In this document: piece by piece, positions 8,078-17,620 of the stretch
Numbering within the stretch: position 1 is the first letter of the stretch
How the letters are laid out: each line of letters opens with the position of its first letter
Source of the DNA: Emergencia sp.
GTDB lineage: Bacteria; Bacillota; Clostridia; Peptostreptococcales; Anaerovoracaceae
Assembly (NCBI GenBank): GCA_022767345.1
Contig: JALEOD010000042.1
Coordinates: 105,256-169,255, forward strand
DNA: 64,000 nt
Reading direction: 5' to 3'
The notes under the pieces: model-generated
What the model saw: the letters and a program-made list of their open reading frames with translations, nothing else
What the model was told of the DNA's origin: nothing
Databases searched by the model: none
Made by a program: the position numbers and the translations under genes

Positions 8078-8305
8078 ATGTGCATATAAACCGAATTTTC
8101 ATAAAAAATATGCACATTTCTTCATCACAACGTGCATATTTTCGAAAAAACTGCAACAAATATGCACGTTTTTAAACCTAAAGTATCCTGAAACAATGAA
8201 TATTCTGCACCAAATCACCATGGATATGCATATTTTAGATATTTTTCTTCATTTTACGTACGCTGGTATGCATATTTTGGTGATTTTTCACGAATTTATG
8301 CACAT
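8078..8305. repeat. intergenic word-array palindrome, word ATATGCAC
   Basis: Seven copies of TGTGCATA/TATGCACA/TATGCATA, in both orientations, lie in 228 bp between cinA and recA. The outermost copies are inverted (ATGTGCATA at 8078-8086; TATGCACAT at 8297-8305). Inside, AACGTGCATATTT (8129-8141) and AAATATGCACGTT (8158-8170) form a perfect 13-bp stem, and AAATCACC pairs with GGTGATTT near 8213 and 8279. There is no credible ORF. The element starts 33 bp after the cinA stop. In the rest of the 7944-8077 stretch I see nothing definable. Confidence 0.7.
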
Positions 8306-8337
8306 CGAATGCCCAACGGCCGGATGCCAATCTGCCC

Positions 8338-9570
8338 TTACCCGATTGTCTTATTAATCACATCGAACATACTCAGCACTGCATAGTGACGGTTCCACTT
8401 ACGGCTCACATTGCGCATTCTGACTTCTTTTACCTCTGTATGGCCGTCAAAGACACAACCGATATAAATAAGACCTACCGGTTTTTCCGGCGTTCCACCA
8501 CCCGGTCCTGCAATACCAGTTACAGAAATACAGAGCCTGCTGCCGGTTTTCGCAGCCAGACCTTCTGCCATTTCTCTGGCAACCTGACCGCTTTCCGCCG
8601 TATACGCTGCCAAAGTTTCTTCCTTTACACCCAGTTCGTCCATCTTCGCGCCGTAAGTGTAAGTCACAAGTCCCCGGTCAAAGACCTTTGAAATCCCAGG
8701 CATATCGGTCAGCGCTCCGGAAAAAAGTCCGCCGGTACAGGATTCGCAAGCGGAAATGGAAATATTCCGAGCGATGAGCTTCTTTGCGACCACGTCAGCC
8801 AGTTCCTCATCGTCGTCGCTGTAAATATACTCGCCAACCTTTTCATAAACTTTCCCGATCATATCTTCCACAGCCTTTACAGCTTCAGCTTTGGTCGCCC
8901 GCTTGGAAGCGATTCTCACGCTGCATTCGCCTTCCTTTGCGTAAGTGGCAAGGGTCGGGTCTGTTTGGGCGTCAATCAAATCAAGAAGTTCCGTTTCCAG
9001 CAGCGATTCACCAATACCGAACATACGCAGAGTTCTATAGTAAATCACACCGGTCTGCAGCTTCTCAAGGTACGGACGGACTCTGTTTTCCCACATCCAG
9101 GTCATCTCCCGCGGCGGTCCCGGCATACAGATAATCATTTTTTCACCCTCACAAAGGGCCATGCCCGGCGCACTGCCCACTTCGTTGCTGAACACCTCTG
9201 CCCGGCTCGGCATCATCGCCTGCTTATAATTATTGGGAGTCATCGGTTTTCCATAGGCCCTGGCTCTTGCAATCAGCGCCTCCATACTCGGCTCGTGAAG
9301 CACCAGTTCATCGTGCAGAACCTTGCAGGCCGTTTCTTTTGTTAAATCATCTTCTGTCGGTCCAAGACCTCCCGTAGTAATTACCAGATCACAGTCGCGA
9401 AAAGCCATCTCAATCATCTCAGAAAGACGTCCGGAATTATCGCCTACCGTGTAATGATACATAACATCAAAACCCAGCAAATTTAATTGCTGGGAAAGAT
9501 ATACAGTATTGGTATTGATAATCTGTCCAAAGAGAATTTCTGTTCCGACACTTAAAATTGCGGTTTTCAT
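8338..9570 (-). CDS. cinA: CinA: competence/damage-inducible protein, NMN amidohydrolase family
   Basis: A 410-residue two-domain protein. The N-terminal half is a molybdopterin-binding-like (COG1058) domain (VGTEILFGQIINTNTVYLS; TTGGLGPTEDDLTKE). The C-terminal half is the PncC nicotinamide-nucleotide amidase domain (SACESCTGGLFSGALTDMPG; SVTGIAGPGGGTPEKPVG). Family members recycle pyridine nucleotides. The start at 9570 has GAGGAGG before it; an in-frame ATG seven codons upstream overlaps that site and is less likely. It is the last gene of a run starting at ftsK, and cinA next to recA is a common arrangement in Bacillota. Confidence 0.95.
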   Translation of the reverse strand: MKTAILSVGTEILFGQIINTNTVYLSQQLNLLGFDVMYHYTVGDNSGRLSEMIEMAFRDCDLVITTGGLGPTEDDLTKETACKVLHDELVLHEPSMEALIARARAYGKPMTPNNYKQAMMPSRAEVFSNEVGSAPGMALCEGEKMIICMPGPPREMTWMWENRVRPYLEKLQTGVIYYRTLRMFGIGESLLETELLDLIDAQTDPTLATYAKEGECSVRIASKRATKAEAVKAVEDMIGKVYEKVGEYIYSDDDEELADVVAKKLIARNISISACESCTGGLFSGALTDMPGISKVFDRGLVTYTYGAKMDELGVKEETLAAYTAESGQVAREMAEGLAAKTGSRLCISVTGIAGPGGGTPEKPVGLIYIGCVFDGHTEVKEVRMRNVSRKWNRHYAVLSMFDVINKTIG

Positions 9571-9624
9571 CCCACGCTCCTCCTCTTTCATACAAAATCC
9601 TGACGATGCGCGGCTCTCACTCGT

Positions 9625-10167
9625 TTACATAGAGAACACGCTTTTGTTCTTCCAAATATATTCTATCCCGGAATATACGGTCATAATCAGCGAACCCCAC
9701 AGGAATATTTCTCCTGCCAGCCCACAGTACTCCTGAATCTGAGGCATACTTCCAAGCGCTGCAGTAAGAAGCAAAAGCGGCACTGCAATCATCTGTAAAA
9801 CAGTTTTGATTTTACCACTCATGCCGGCAGCGATGACCGTTCCCTCAGAGGCTGCTACTGTTCTCATGCCTGCAATAGCAAATTCTCTCGCCAAAATCAC
9901 AATCAGCATCCATCCTGGCATCGTTCCGTCCTCTACCATCAGACAAAAAGCTGAGTAAACGAGAATCTTATCTGCCAGCGGATCCATGATTTTCCCAAAA
10001 TTGGTAACCAGCTGATATTTTCTTGCAATTTTTCCATCCAGCATATCTGTGAGAGACGCTGCAATGAACAGTACAAAGGCGGCGAGATTATATCCCATCA
10101 TGTACGCTGCGATGAAAAACGGCACAGCCACAATTCTGCCTACAGTCAACTTGTTCGGTAAATTCAT
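9625..10167 (-). CDS. pgsA: CDP-diacylglycerol--glycerol-3-phosphate 3-phosphatidyltransferase
   Basis: PgsA (180 residues) makes phosphatidylglycerol phosphate in the membrane, the committed step to phosphatidylglycerol. The CDP-alcohol phosphatidyltransferase signature with its spaced aspartates is complete in DMLDGKIARKYQL followed by GKIMDPLADK. Several hydrophobic helices follow. CGGAGG precedes the ATG. It is 2 bp downstream of rimO, a conserved neighbour. Confidence 0.95.
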   Translation of the reverse strand: MNLPNKLTVGRIVAVPFFIAAYMMGYNLAAFVLFIAASLTDMLDGKIARKYQLVTNFGKIMDPLADKILVYSAFCLMVEDGTMPGWMLIVILAREFAIAGMRTVAASEGTVIAAGMSGKIKTVLQMIAVPLLLLTAALGSMPQIQEYCGLAGEIFLWGSLIMTVYSGIEYIWKNKSVFSM

Positions 10168-10169
10168 TC

Positions 10170-11477
10170 CTAAACCTCCGTTCCTACTAAATCATAGTCG
10201 AATGCATCTTGAATTAAAACTTTTACCATATCGCCCGGAAGAAGGTTCCGCGAAGATGTAAAAATCACGGCGTTGTCGATTTCCGGCGCATCATAGCGTG
10301 TTCTGCCGATGAAGCTGCCCTCTTCTTCCATCTCTTCTACTAAAACATCCAAAGTCCTTCCGACTTTTTCCTGATTGCTCTCCAGAGAAATTTCAATCTG
10401 TCTTCGCATGATTCCATCCAGACGCTCAGTTTTGATTTCCTCGTCAATCTGATTTTCCATCTCTCCTGCCGGCGTATTTTCCTCCTGAGAATATGCAAAG
10501 ACGCCAAGACGCTCAAATCTTTCTTTTTCTATGAATTCCAGCAAAGTCTCATAATCTTCCTCGGTTTCTCCCGGAAAACCTACAATCAGCGTCGTTCTGA
10601 TGTGAATATCAGGAATTGCGGTGCGCAGCCGTCTTAAAGTATTCTCAATAGACGCAGCTGTGGAGCGTCTGTTCATAGTCCGTAAAACACTGTCGCTTCC
10701 GTGTTGAATAGGAATATCCAGATAGTTGCAGATTTTCTCTTCTTCCGCCATCACCTGAATCAGTTCATCGGTAATCCGATCCTCATAGCAGTACATGAGA
10801 CGAATCCACTCAATTCCCTCCACCGTGCAAAGCTTGCGAAGAAGTTTCGCAAGACGCAGCTCACCGTAAAGATCCATGCCGTAATAGGTTACGTCCTGAG
10901 CAATCAGAATCAGCTCCTTACAGCCTGCCGCAGCCAGCTGCTCAGCCTCTTTCAAAATATCCTCTTCTCTCTTGCTTCTATATTTACCGCGAATCTTTGG
11001 AATAATACAGTAAGCGCAGATGTTATTGCATCCTTCTGCGATTTTTATAGTTGCAGAGTAAGGATTTTCTGAAAGCTTTCTCACCTGAGATTCCAGCACG
11101 TCAGAAATGTCTCCGCTACATACGACAGCCCGCTCAGAAAGGGATTCAAACAGCTCCGGCAGCTTTTCGTATTCATTGACGCCAACGAATAAATCCACCT
11201 CCGGCATTTCTTCGTAAAGATCATCCGCATAGCGCTGGGACAGGCAGCCAGAGACTACCAGCTTTTTGCCGTCAGCCTTGTACTCCGCCATCTCCAAAAT
11301 CTTTTCGATGGATTCAGTTTTCGCGTCATTAATAAATCCGCAGGTATTCACCATGATGATATCCGCGTCTTCCGGTTCGTTTACAATAATATGATTCTCG
11401 TTTTCCAATATGCCCGCTGCTACCTGTGAATCGTTGAAATTCTTAGGGCAGCCCAGGGTTTCTATATAAATTTTCAT
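10170..11477 (-). CDS. rimO: ribosomal protein S12 methylthiotransferase RimO
   Basis: A radical-SAM enzyme (435 residues) that methylthiolates an Asp of ribosomal protein S12. Domains: UPF0004 N-terminal cluster-binding domain (IETLGCPKNFNDSQ), radical SAM core with the CxxxCxxC motif in EGCNNICAYCIIPKIRG, and a C-terminal TRAM domain. The start overlaps the ftsK stop by 4 bp. Confidence 0.96.
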   Translation of the reverse strand: MKIYIETLGCPKNFNDSQVAAGILENENHIIVNEPEDADIIMVNTCGFINDAKTESIEKILEMAEYKADGKKLVVSGCLSQRYADDLYEEMPEVDLFVGVNEYEKLPELFESLSERAVVCSGDISDVLESQVRKLSENPYSATIKIAEGCNNICAYCIIPKIRGKYRSKREEDILKEAEQLAAAGCKELILIAQDVTYYGMDLYGELRLAKLLRKLCTVEGIEWIRLMYCYEDRITDELIQVMAEEEKICNYLDIPIQHGSDSVLRTMNRRSTAASIENTLRRLRTAIPDIHIRTTLIVGFPGETEEDYETLLEFIEKERFERLGVFAYSQEENTPAGEMENQIDEEIKTERLDGIMRRQIEISLESNQEKVGRTLDVLVEEMEEEGSFIGRTRYDAPEIDNAVIFTSSRNLLPGDMVKVLIQDAFDYDLVGTEV

Positions 11478-14122
11478 TCAGTCTCCACTTCGTTTTTCAT
11501 TTCATTTAGTTCGTCTTCGGTCATGAGCACCTGTCTCGGCCGACTGCCGTCCTGCGGCCCTACGATGCCTCTGGCTTCCATCATATCTACAATTCTTGCA
11601 GCCCGGTTATAGCCGATTCTGAACCTTCTCTGCAGCATAGATACAGAAGCTTGTCCCGCTGATACGACACATTCGATTGCTTCCTGTAAAAGCTCATCGC
11701 TGTCATCGTCCTTTCCGCCTGCCTGCGGCAGATTACCTTTTTCAATGGTGTTCATAACCTCGCCGGCATATTCAACATCTTCAACCTGTCCCTTGACGTG
11801 CTGAATGACATTATGTACCTCGCTGTCAGAAACAAAAGTCCCCTGCACTCTGACCGGCTTTCCCATGCCAAGCGGGTTAAAGAGCATATCTCCCTTACCC
11901 ACCAGTTTTTCAGCGCCTGCCATATCCAAAATGGTTCTGGAGTCAAACTGGGAGGATACGGCAAAAGCAATTCTCGATGGAATATTTGCCTTGATTACGC
12001 CGGTAATAATGTCAACGGAAGGCCTTTGGGTTGCTACAATCAGGTGCATACCCGCAGCTCTTGCCATCTGTGCCAGACGGCAGATGGATTCTTCCACCTG
12101 AGATGGCGCAGCCATCATCAAATCCGCAAGTTCGTCGATAATAATGACAATCTGCGGCATGACCTGCTCTTCCTCTCCATTCATGCGCATGGTTTCGTTG
12201 TAGCTTTCAAGGTCCCGAACCTGACTTTCCGCAAACTTCTTGTATCTGTCCGTCATCTCCGCAACAGCCCAGTTCAGCGCAGCAGCCGCCTTTGCGGGCT
12301 CTGTCACGACCGGAATCAAAAGATGCGGAATGCCGTTGTAGTTGCCCAGTTCTACTACTTTCGGGTCAATTAAGACCAGCTTTACCTCGTCGGGGTCAGC
12401 CTTGTATAAAATGCTGGTAATAATACTGTTGATACATACACTCTTTCCGGATCCGGTAGAACCGGCGATCAAAAGATGCGGCATCCCCTTCAGGTCTGCC
12501 ACGATGGCTTTTCCCGCAATGTCCTTACCTACTGCAAAGGTGATTTTGGATTTTGCGTCCTTAAACTCCTTAGAGTCGATAATTTCACGCAAAGTAACCA
12601 TATTGATTTTGTCGTTTTCCACTTCTATGCCAACTGCGGCTTTTCCCGGAATCGGCGCTTCGATACGAATGCTCTTAGCCTCAAGATTCAGAGCGATGTC
12701 GTCGGCAAGTCTTACGATACTGTTGACCTTTACGCCGACGTTAGGCTGAATTTCATATCTGGTTACGGCAGGACCCTGGGTCACCTGAATAACCCTGGCA
12801 TCCACATGAAAGTTCTTTAATGTTTCTTCCAGCTTCGCCGCTTTCATCTTCAAATCGATGTTAATGTTTCCCTTGTTCTGTACCTGCGGTTTATTGAGCA
12901 GATCAGAAGAAGGTTTTTTATATTTACCTTTTGGCTTTTGTACTGCCGTCATCTCTGAAGGATCCAGTGTAATGGAGCTTGCTTCTTTCTTAGTCAGCTT
13001 CGCAGGCTCCTCCATGACAGCAATGCCGCTAACATCGTCTAAAGCACTTTTCTTTGGAACATCGTTGATATCGTCAAGGCCATAGGATTTCTTTCCATCT
13101 CTGACCTTGACAAAGCTGTTTTCCGAAAGTCCCGTTTCAGGTTCTTCCTTTGGAAAAGCATCGCCGTCCAGACCATATCCGCTGTAAGATATTCCTCCGT
13201 CAAGGCCATAGCCGGAAGGCGTGCTGCTGCTTTCCAATCCGAAACTCTGCTCTGCGTTTTTCTTTTCAGCAGGCGGCTCCTGATTCTTCTGTTCTTCTTT
13301 TTCATTTCTGCCGAACAGATTACTGTCCGTCATATATTTCAGCACATTATTTTTCTTGCTCTTCTTCTCTTTTTTCTCCGGATTCTTACCCAGCGGTCCC
13401 GCGTCGTCAAAAGGCGTAATAATATTGATATCACGTCCGTGCTCCGCAAATAAATCCGTCTGCGCTTCCGCAGCTTCCTCCCGCTCTCTCTCCTTCAAAA
13501 GCTTCCGCTCTTCCGCTTTGTCGGAAATCTTTTCAATGCTTCTGGACACAGGCGTATTTGCCACCAAAAGAAGCGAGATAATGATGACAACGATGGAAAA
13601 GATGTAAAGACCAACCGTTCCTACCAATTTTGTCAGAAAAGTTCCCATTGTCATACCAAAGAAACCGCCGCCTTTGAGACTGACGCCATCCTCATAGAAT
13701 TTACCCAAATCATAAGCCAAAATCTCATTGTCAATAAATCTTCCGCTGTTGAGAATACACAGCATGAGAAGTATGACAAATATCAGGGTAAAAGATTTCC
13801 CTGATATATGCGTCATTTTATTGATAAAGAGCATAATGCCCAGCGCCACCAGATACCACGGCACGATAAATCCCACAAGACCAAAAATTCCCTTTAAGGC
13901 ATCTCCTATGGTATTACCCAGATTTCCTGCCGCGTGAAACTGTTCCGCTGCAAAGAGAAAAATACCGATTGCAATAAAAATCACGCCCCAGATTACATCG
14001 ATGACGCGCTGGTCTGCTTTTCTCTTCTCCTGCATCTGCTTAATCTCTGCCCTGGCTTTGGTTCTCTTCGCACTGTCAGATTTTTTCTTTGCAGTCGTTT
14101 TCTTTTTCTTTGTCTGCGCCAC
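11474..14122 (-). CDS. ftsK: DNA translocase FtsK/SpoIIIE
   Basis: An 882-residue membrane-anchored DNA pump for chromosome segregation at division or sporulation septa. A Lys-rich cytoplasmic N-terminus is followed by four transmembrane segments (about 45-200), a long low-complexity linker with YGLDG-type repeats, the RecA-like motor with Walker A GSTGSGKSV and Walker B VIIIDELADLMM, and a C-terminal winged-helix gamma domain (SMLQRRFRIGYNRAARIVD). A GTG at 14122 preceded by GGGGG is preferred over a TTG 15 codons upstream that lacks a site. Whether it works as SpoIIIE, FtsK or both cannot be told here. Confidence 0.95.
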   Translation of the reverse strand: MAQTKKKKTTAKKKSDSAKRTKARAEIKQMQEKRKADQRVIDVIWGVIFIAIGIFLFAAEQFHAAGNLGNTIGDALKGIFGLVGFIVPWYLVALGIMLFINKMTHISGKSFTLIFVILLMLCILNSGRFIDNEILAYDLGKFYEDGVSLKGGGFFGMTMGTFLTKLVGTVGLYIFSIVVIIISLLLVANTPVSRSIEKISDKAEERKLLKEREREEAAEAQTDLFAEHGRDINIITPFDDAGPLGKNPEKKEKKSKKNNVLKYMTDSNLFGRNEKEEQKNQEPPAEKKNAEQSFGLESSSTPSGYGLDGGISYSGYGLDGDAFPKEEPETGLSENSFVKVRDGKKSYGLDDINDVPKKSALDDVSGIAVMEEPAKLTKKEASSITLDPSEMTAVQKPKGKYKKPSSDLLNKPQVQNKGNINIDLKMKAAKLEETLKNFHVDARVIQVTQGPAVTRYEIQPNVGVKVNSIVRLADDIALNLEAKSIRIEAPIPGKAAVGIEVENDKINMVTLREIIDSKEFKDAKSKITFAVGKDIAGKAIVADLKGMPHLLIAGSTGSGKSVCINSIITSILYKADPDEVKLVLIDPKVVELGNYNGIPHLLIPVVTEPAKAAAALNWAVAEMTDRYKKFAESQVRDLESYNETMRMNGEEEQVMPQIVIIIDELADLMMAAPSQVEESICRLAQMARAAGMHLIVATQRPSVDIITGVIKANIPSRIAFAVSSQFDSRTILDMAGAEKLVGKGDMLFNPLGMGKPVRVQGTFVSDSEVHNVIQHVKGQVEDVEYAGEVMNTIEKGNLPQAGGKDDDSDELLQEAIECVVSAGQASVSMLQRRFRIGYNRAARIVDMMEARGIVGPQDGSRPRQVLMTEDELNEMKNEVETE

Positions 14123-14191
14123 GTTTTTTCCCCCATGCGTTTTGTCTAATTTGTCAATGTGAGCCAAAAATTCAAATTCGAAAACTCATAT

Positions 14192-15028
14192 TTATGCGGA
14201 GAAAAGTCCATAGCCGATGGTGCACAGACCTAAAATCCACACATAATAAGAGAAATAGCTCAACTTCTTGTTAGATACGATACGAATCATCGTCTTAATG
14301 GCAAAATAGCCCGAAACTGCCGCTACCAGCATGCCGGCCAGAATCGGTCCCAAAAGGGACGGATCCAGATCACCTTCCAGCGCCTTCGGCGCTTCCAGTA
14401 CGACGGAGCCTAAAATAGACGGAATAGAGATAAGAAATGCAAACTTCACTGCAAACTCTCTCTTAAGTCCCGTTGTCAAACCGCCTACTAAGGTAGAGCC
14501 GGAGCGGGATATGCCCGGATAAATAGCGATACCCTGCAAAACACCGATAAATACTGCGTTTCTACAGTTCATTTTTCTAATATCCCGGTTGGCAGAGCCC
14601 ATTTTTTCAGCAAGAAACATGAGCACGCCGGTAATCAAAAATCCTATGCCTACGGCCACCATGGACGAGTAAAGCCCCTCGAAAAAGTCGTTGAACAAAA
14701 GTCCGATGACCGCTGTTGGAATGGTTGCCACAATAATCATTACGCCAAGCTTGCGAACCGGTCTTTCTTCCAGACGAAGCCCCTTGCCGGTGCACAAATC
14801 CTTGATGGTTACGCAAAGCTCTACAATCAGCTCCCAAATATCCCTCCAATATGCGACAAAGACTGCAATCAGAGTGCCCAAATGCAGTAAAACTGCAAAG
14901 AGCAATACTTTGTCTGCTTCCACGCCGAACAGGTTCTGCGCCAAAGCAAGATGTCCGGAGCTGCTGATTGGCAGAAACTCTGCAAGACCCTGTAATAAAC
15001 CTAATACAACCGCTTCAAAATATCCCAA
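14192..15028 (-). CDS. uppP: undecaprenyl-diphosphatase UppP (BacA)
   Basis: A polytopic membrane phosphatase (278 residues) that recycles undecaprenyl pyrophosphate for cell-wall synthesis; extra copies give bacitracin resistance in the family. Both signature motifs are present: GLAEFLPISSSGHLAL near the N-terminus and PGISRSGSTLVGGL in the middle. The start is TTG, preceded by GGGGG. It lies between asd and ftsK on the same strand. Confidence 0.95.
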   Translation of the reverse strand: MGYFEAVVLGLLQGLAEFLPISSSGHLALAQNLFGVEADKVLLFAVLLHLGTLIAVFVAYWRDIWELIVELCVTIKDLCTGKGLRLEERPVRKLGVMIIVATIPTAVIGLLFNDFFEGLYSSMVAVGIGFLITGVLMFLAEKMGSANRDIRKMNCRNAVFIGVLQGIAIYPGISRSGSTLVGGLTTGLKREFAVKFAFLISIPSILGSVVLEAPKALEGDLDPSLLGPILAGMLVAAVSGYFAIKTMIRIVSNKKLSYFSYYVWILGLCTIGYGLFSA

Positions 15029-15041
15029 TCTTATTTACCCC

Positions 15042-16142
15042 CTATTTGCTTTTAATAAAGCCTTTTTCAGTTAACGCTTCTGCGCACAGAACTGCGCCGC
15101 CGGCTGCACCGCGGACGGTGTTGTGAGCAAGACCGATAAACTTAAAGTCATAAACGGTATCTTCTCTCAGTCTGCCGATGGAAACGCCAAAACCGTTTTC
15201 GCAGTCAACATCCAGTTTTACCTGCGGTCTGTTGTCTTCCTCTAAATAGTGAATAAACTGTTTCGGCGCGTTAGGAAGATCAGCTTCCTGTGGGAATCCC
15301 TTGAAATTCCGCAGTTTTTCGATGAGCTGCTCCTTGGTTGGTTTTTTACGGAATTTTACAAAGACTGCAGCAGTATGACCGTCAAGAACCGGTACTCTGA
15401 CGCACTGACAAGTAATGACAGGTTCCTGCGCCTTTGCAATCACGCCATTTTCTTCATCGATATGACCGAGGATACGCAGCGGCTCCTGTTCACTCTTCTC
15501 TTCTTCGCCGCCGATGTATGGAATAATATTTTCTACCATTTCAGGCCAATCGGCAAAGGTCTTTCCTGCGCCGGAAATCGCCTGATAAGTGGTTACTACT
15601 ACTTCGTAAGGTTCAAATTCAGCCCATGCTGCCAGTGCCGGCACATAACCCTGAATAGAGCAGTTCGGCTTAACTGCGATAAACCCGTTGGTAGTTCCAA
15701 GTCTTTCTTTCTGGTATTTAATAACATCAAAGTGACCGATGTTGATTTCAGGCACAACCATCGGTACGTCCGGCGTCCATCTGTGAGCGCTGTTATTGGA
15801 AACTACCGGCGTTTCGGTCTTTGCGTATGCTTCTTCAATCGCCTTAATCTCATCTTTAGACATGTCAACAGCACTGAACACAAAGTCAACACCGGAGGCA
15901 ACAGCCTCTACATCGCTGACATCCATCACTTTGATTTTCTTTACAGCTTCCGGCATCGGAGTCGTCATCTTCCATCTGCCGCCTACTGCTTCTTCATATG
16001 TTTTGCCTGCACTTCTTGCGCTGGCAGCGATGGTTGTCACCTCAAACCACGGATGATTTTCAAGGAGAGAAATAAATCTCTGTCCAACCATGCCGGTGCC
16101 GCCTAAAATGCCGACTTTCAGCTTCTTGTCTAACTGTCTCAT
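15042..16142 (-). CDS. asd: aspartate-semialdehyde dehydrogenase
   Basis: It converts aspartyl phosphate to aspartate semialdehyde with NADPH, the branch point to lysine, threonine and methionine. At 366 residues, with VGILGGTGMVGQRFISLLE (NADP-binding loop) and the active-site cysteine in AVKPNCSIQGY, it belongs to the archaeal/fungal-type subgroup rather than the common bacterial one. QAISGAGKTF is also conserved. GAGGTAGT precedes the ATG. dapA, the next lysine-pathway gene, is 2 kb away on the other strand. Confidence 0.95.
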   Translation of the reverse strand: MRQLDKKLKVGILGGTGMVGQRFISLLENHPWFEVTTIAASARSAGKTYEEAVGGRWKMTTPMPEAVKKIKVMDVSDVEAVASGVDFVFSAVDMSKDEIKAIEEAYAKTETPVVSNNSAHRWTPDVPMVVPEINIGHFDVIKYQKERLGTTNGFIAVKPNCSIQGYVPALAAWAEFEPYEVVVTTYQAISGAGKTFADWPEMVENIIPYIGGEEEKSEQEPLRILGHIDEENGVIAKAQEPVITCQCVRVPVLDGHTAAVFVKFRKKPTKEQLIEKLRNFKGFPQEADLPNAPKQFIHYLEEDNRPQVKLDVDCENGFGVSIGRLREDTVYDFKFIGLAHNTVRGAAGGAVLCAEALTEKGFIKSK

Positions 16143-16298
16143 AACTACTACCTCTTTCTATCATAAAAATTTTCTTTTTTATCAAATCATATCATATAAT
16201 TTTACCATTTATTCCTTGAAATTTCAAGGTATTTTCTGCACAGTTCTATGGCGGCTTCTATGGTACTTCCGCAGCAAACCCGTGAAAGCGAAGGAGGG

Positions 16299-16561
16299 TT
16301 GACAAATATCCGTGATTTCTTTATTTTTGTCAACATTTCATTGAATTTCTGTCCGCAAGCGCATGGAAATCGATTGATTTTTTGACAAAATTGACAAAAA
16401 ACAAAAAAAGTGTCAATCCTGTCAACGTTTCTGAATAAAAACGTTGACAAAATTGACGAATTCTTGATTTCCTGTCAACTTTGGCAATGTTTAAGGACGT
16501 ACGAATCTTTTCGTACAGGCTGTTTGTTGACAAAAATACGCAAACTAAAGATATTTGTCAA
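16299..16561. repeat. intergenic word-array palindrome, word TTGACAA
   Basis: A 263-bp element bounded by perfect 12-bp inverted repeats (TTGACAAATATC 16299-16310; GATATTTGTCAA 16550-16561). Nested inside are a second perfect pair of 14 bp (TATTTTTGTCAACA 16322-16335; TGTTGACAAAAATA 16525-16538) and an 11-bp central hairpin (TGTCAACGTTT 16420-16430; AAACGTTGACA 16439-16449). At least ten TTGACA or TTGTCAA copies occur. A short GTACGAA/TTCGTAC hairpin lies at 16499-16516. It begins 38 bp after the threonine dehydratase stop. The rest of the 16143-16598 gap shows no gene. Confidence 0.75.
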
Positions 16562-16598
16562 TGTTGATAGAAAAGCACGTTTCCTCAATTCTTTAATA

Positions 16599-17573
16599 TT
16601 ATTTTTCTGCATTGTACTTCTCCATCAAATTGAAAAGCAAATCTCCGTCAATATTGCCGCCGGAAATAATCAGTGCAACATTTTTACCGCCGATTCTCTC
16701 TCTAAAATCCTGTACAGCCGCAACAGTCGTACAGCTTCCGGCTTCTGCAACAATTTTTTCTTCCATTGCCATAAAGCCGACAGCTTTTGCAATAGATTCT
16801 TCTGAGACAGCAATTAAATCGTCGACATAATCCTTTACCATCGCATAACTCAAAGCGCCTACTCCCCCAATTAAAGAGTCGCACAGTGAATGTTCGCAAG
16901 GATACTCTTTGTAGAAAACGTTATCCTCATAGGATTTTATCATTGCAGGACACGCTTCTGTCTGAACTCCAATTACCCTGATTTCCGGATTTATAGTCTT
17001 TGCAGCTACTGCAATACCTGTAATCAGACCGCCTCCTCCAATAGGCACAATGATTGTGTCTATCTCCGGATTCTGTTTCAGAAGTTCTATTGCAGTTGTT
17101 CCCTGTCCGCCATAAATTTTGGGGTCATCATAGTAAGGATCGATATAAGTCATACCGGACTCTTCGATAAAATCCATCCCTTTCTGATGGGCTTCGTCAT
17201 AGTTTCTGCCCATCAGCATGACATCTCCGCCAAAGTATTTGATTTTTTCTATCTTGCTTTTCGGCGTCGTTTCCGGCACAATGATTTTAGCGTTTTCAAT
17301 GCCAAGAAGTGAAGCCGCATAGCTGACAGAACAGCCATGATTTCCTGATGAAATCGTTGCGGCGCCCCGTTTTCTTTCCCCATCAGAAAGGGTCATCATC
17401 TTGTTCAATGCCCCGCGGATTTTAAAACTTTTTACCTTCTGTAAGGATTCCAGCTTAAAAAAGTATTTCTGTCCTTCTGTACTCAGCTCAAAGGATTCAG
17501 CCAGGGGCGTAACTGGTAAAACGCCCGAAATTCTTTCATAAGCAGCTTCGATTTCTTTGTAGTTAAAACTCAT
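16599..17573 (-). CDS. threonine (serine) dehydratase, PLP-dependent, catabolic type
   Basis: It deaminates threonine or serine to 2-oxobutyrate or pyruvate. The 324-residue fold type II enzyme has the PLP lysine in SFKIRGALNKM (near residue 50), the phosphate-binding SSGNHGCSVSYA, and the glycine loop PIGGGGLITGIA. There is no C-terminal ACT domain, so it resembles short catabolic enzymes and serine racemases rather than feedback-inhibited IlvA. The start at 17573 has AGAGGTG before it. The gene is preceded by an unusual structured leader. A ThrE-type exporter lies elsewhere in the window. Confidence 0.88.
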   Translation of the reverse strand: MSFNYKEIEAAYERISGVLPVTPLAESFELSTEGQKYFFKLESLQKVKSFKIRGALNKMMTLSDGERKRGAATISSGNHGCSVSYAASLLGIENAKIIVPETTPKSKIEKIKYFGGDVMLMGRNYDEAHQKGMDFIEESGMTYIDPYYDDPKIYGGQGTTAIELLKQNPEIDTIIVPIGGGGLITGIAVAAKTINPEIRVIGVQTEACPAMIKSYEDNVFYKEYPCEHSLCDSLIGGVGALSYAMVKDYVDDLIAVSEESIAKAVGFMAMEEKIVAEAGSCTTVAAVQDFRERIGGKNVALIISGGNIDGDLLFNLMEKYNAEK

Positions 17574-17620
17574 ATCTTTCACCTCTTAAATTATTTTTTC
17601 ATGTTCCGGAACGGGCTTTC

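Noticed and set aside
7944..8337. CRISPR-like array from repeated ATATGCAC words
   Set aside because: Repeats are too short, occur in both orientations and have irregular spacing; no cas genes are nearby.
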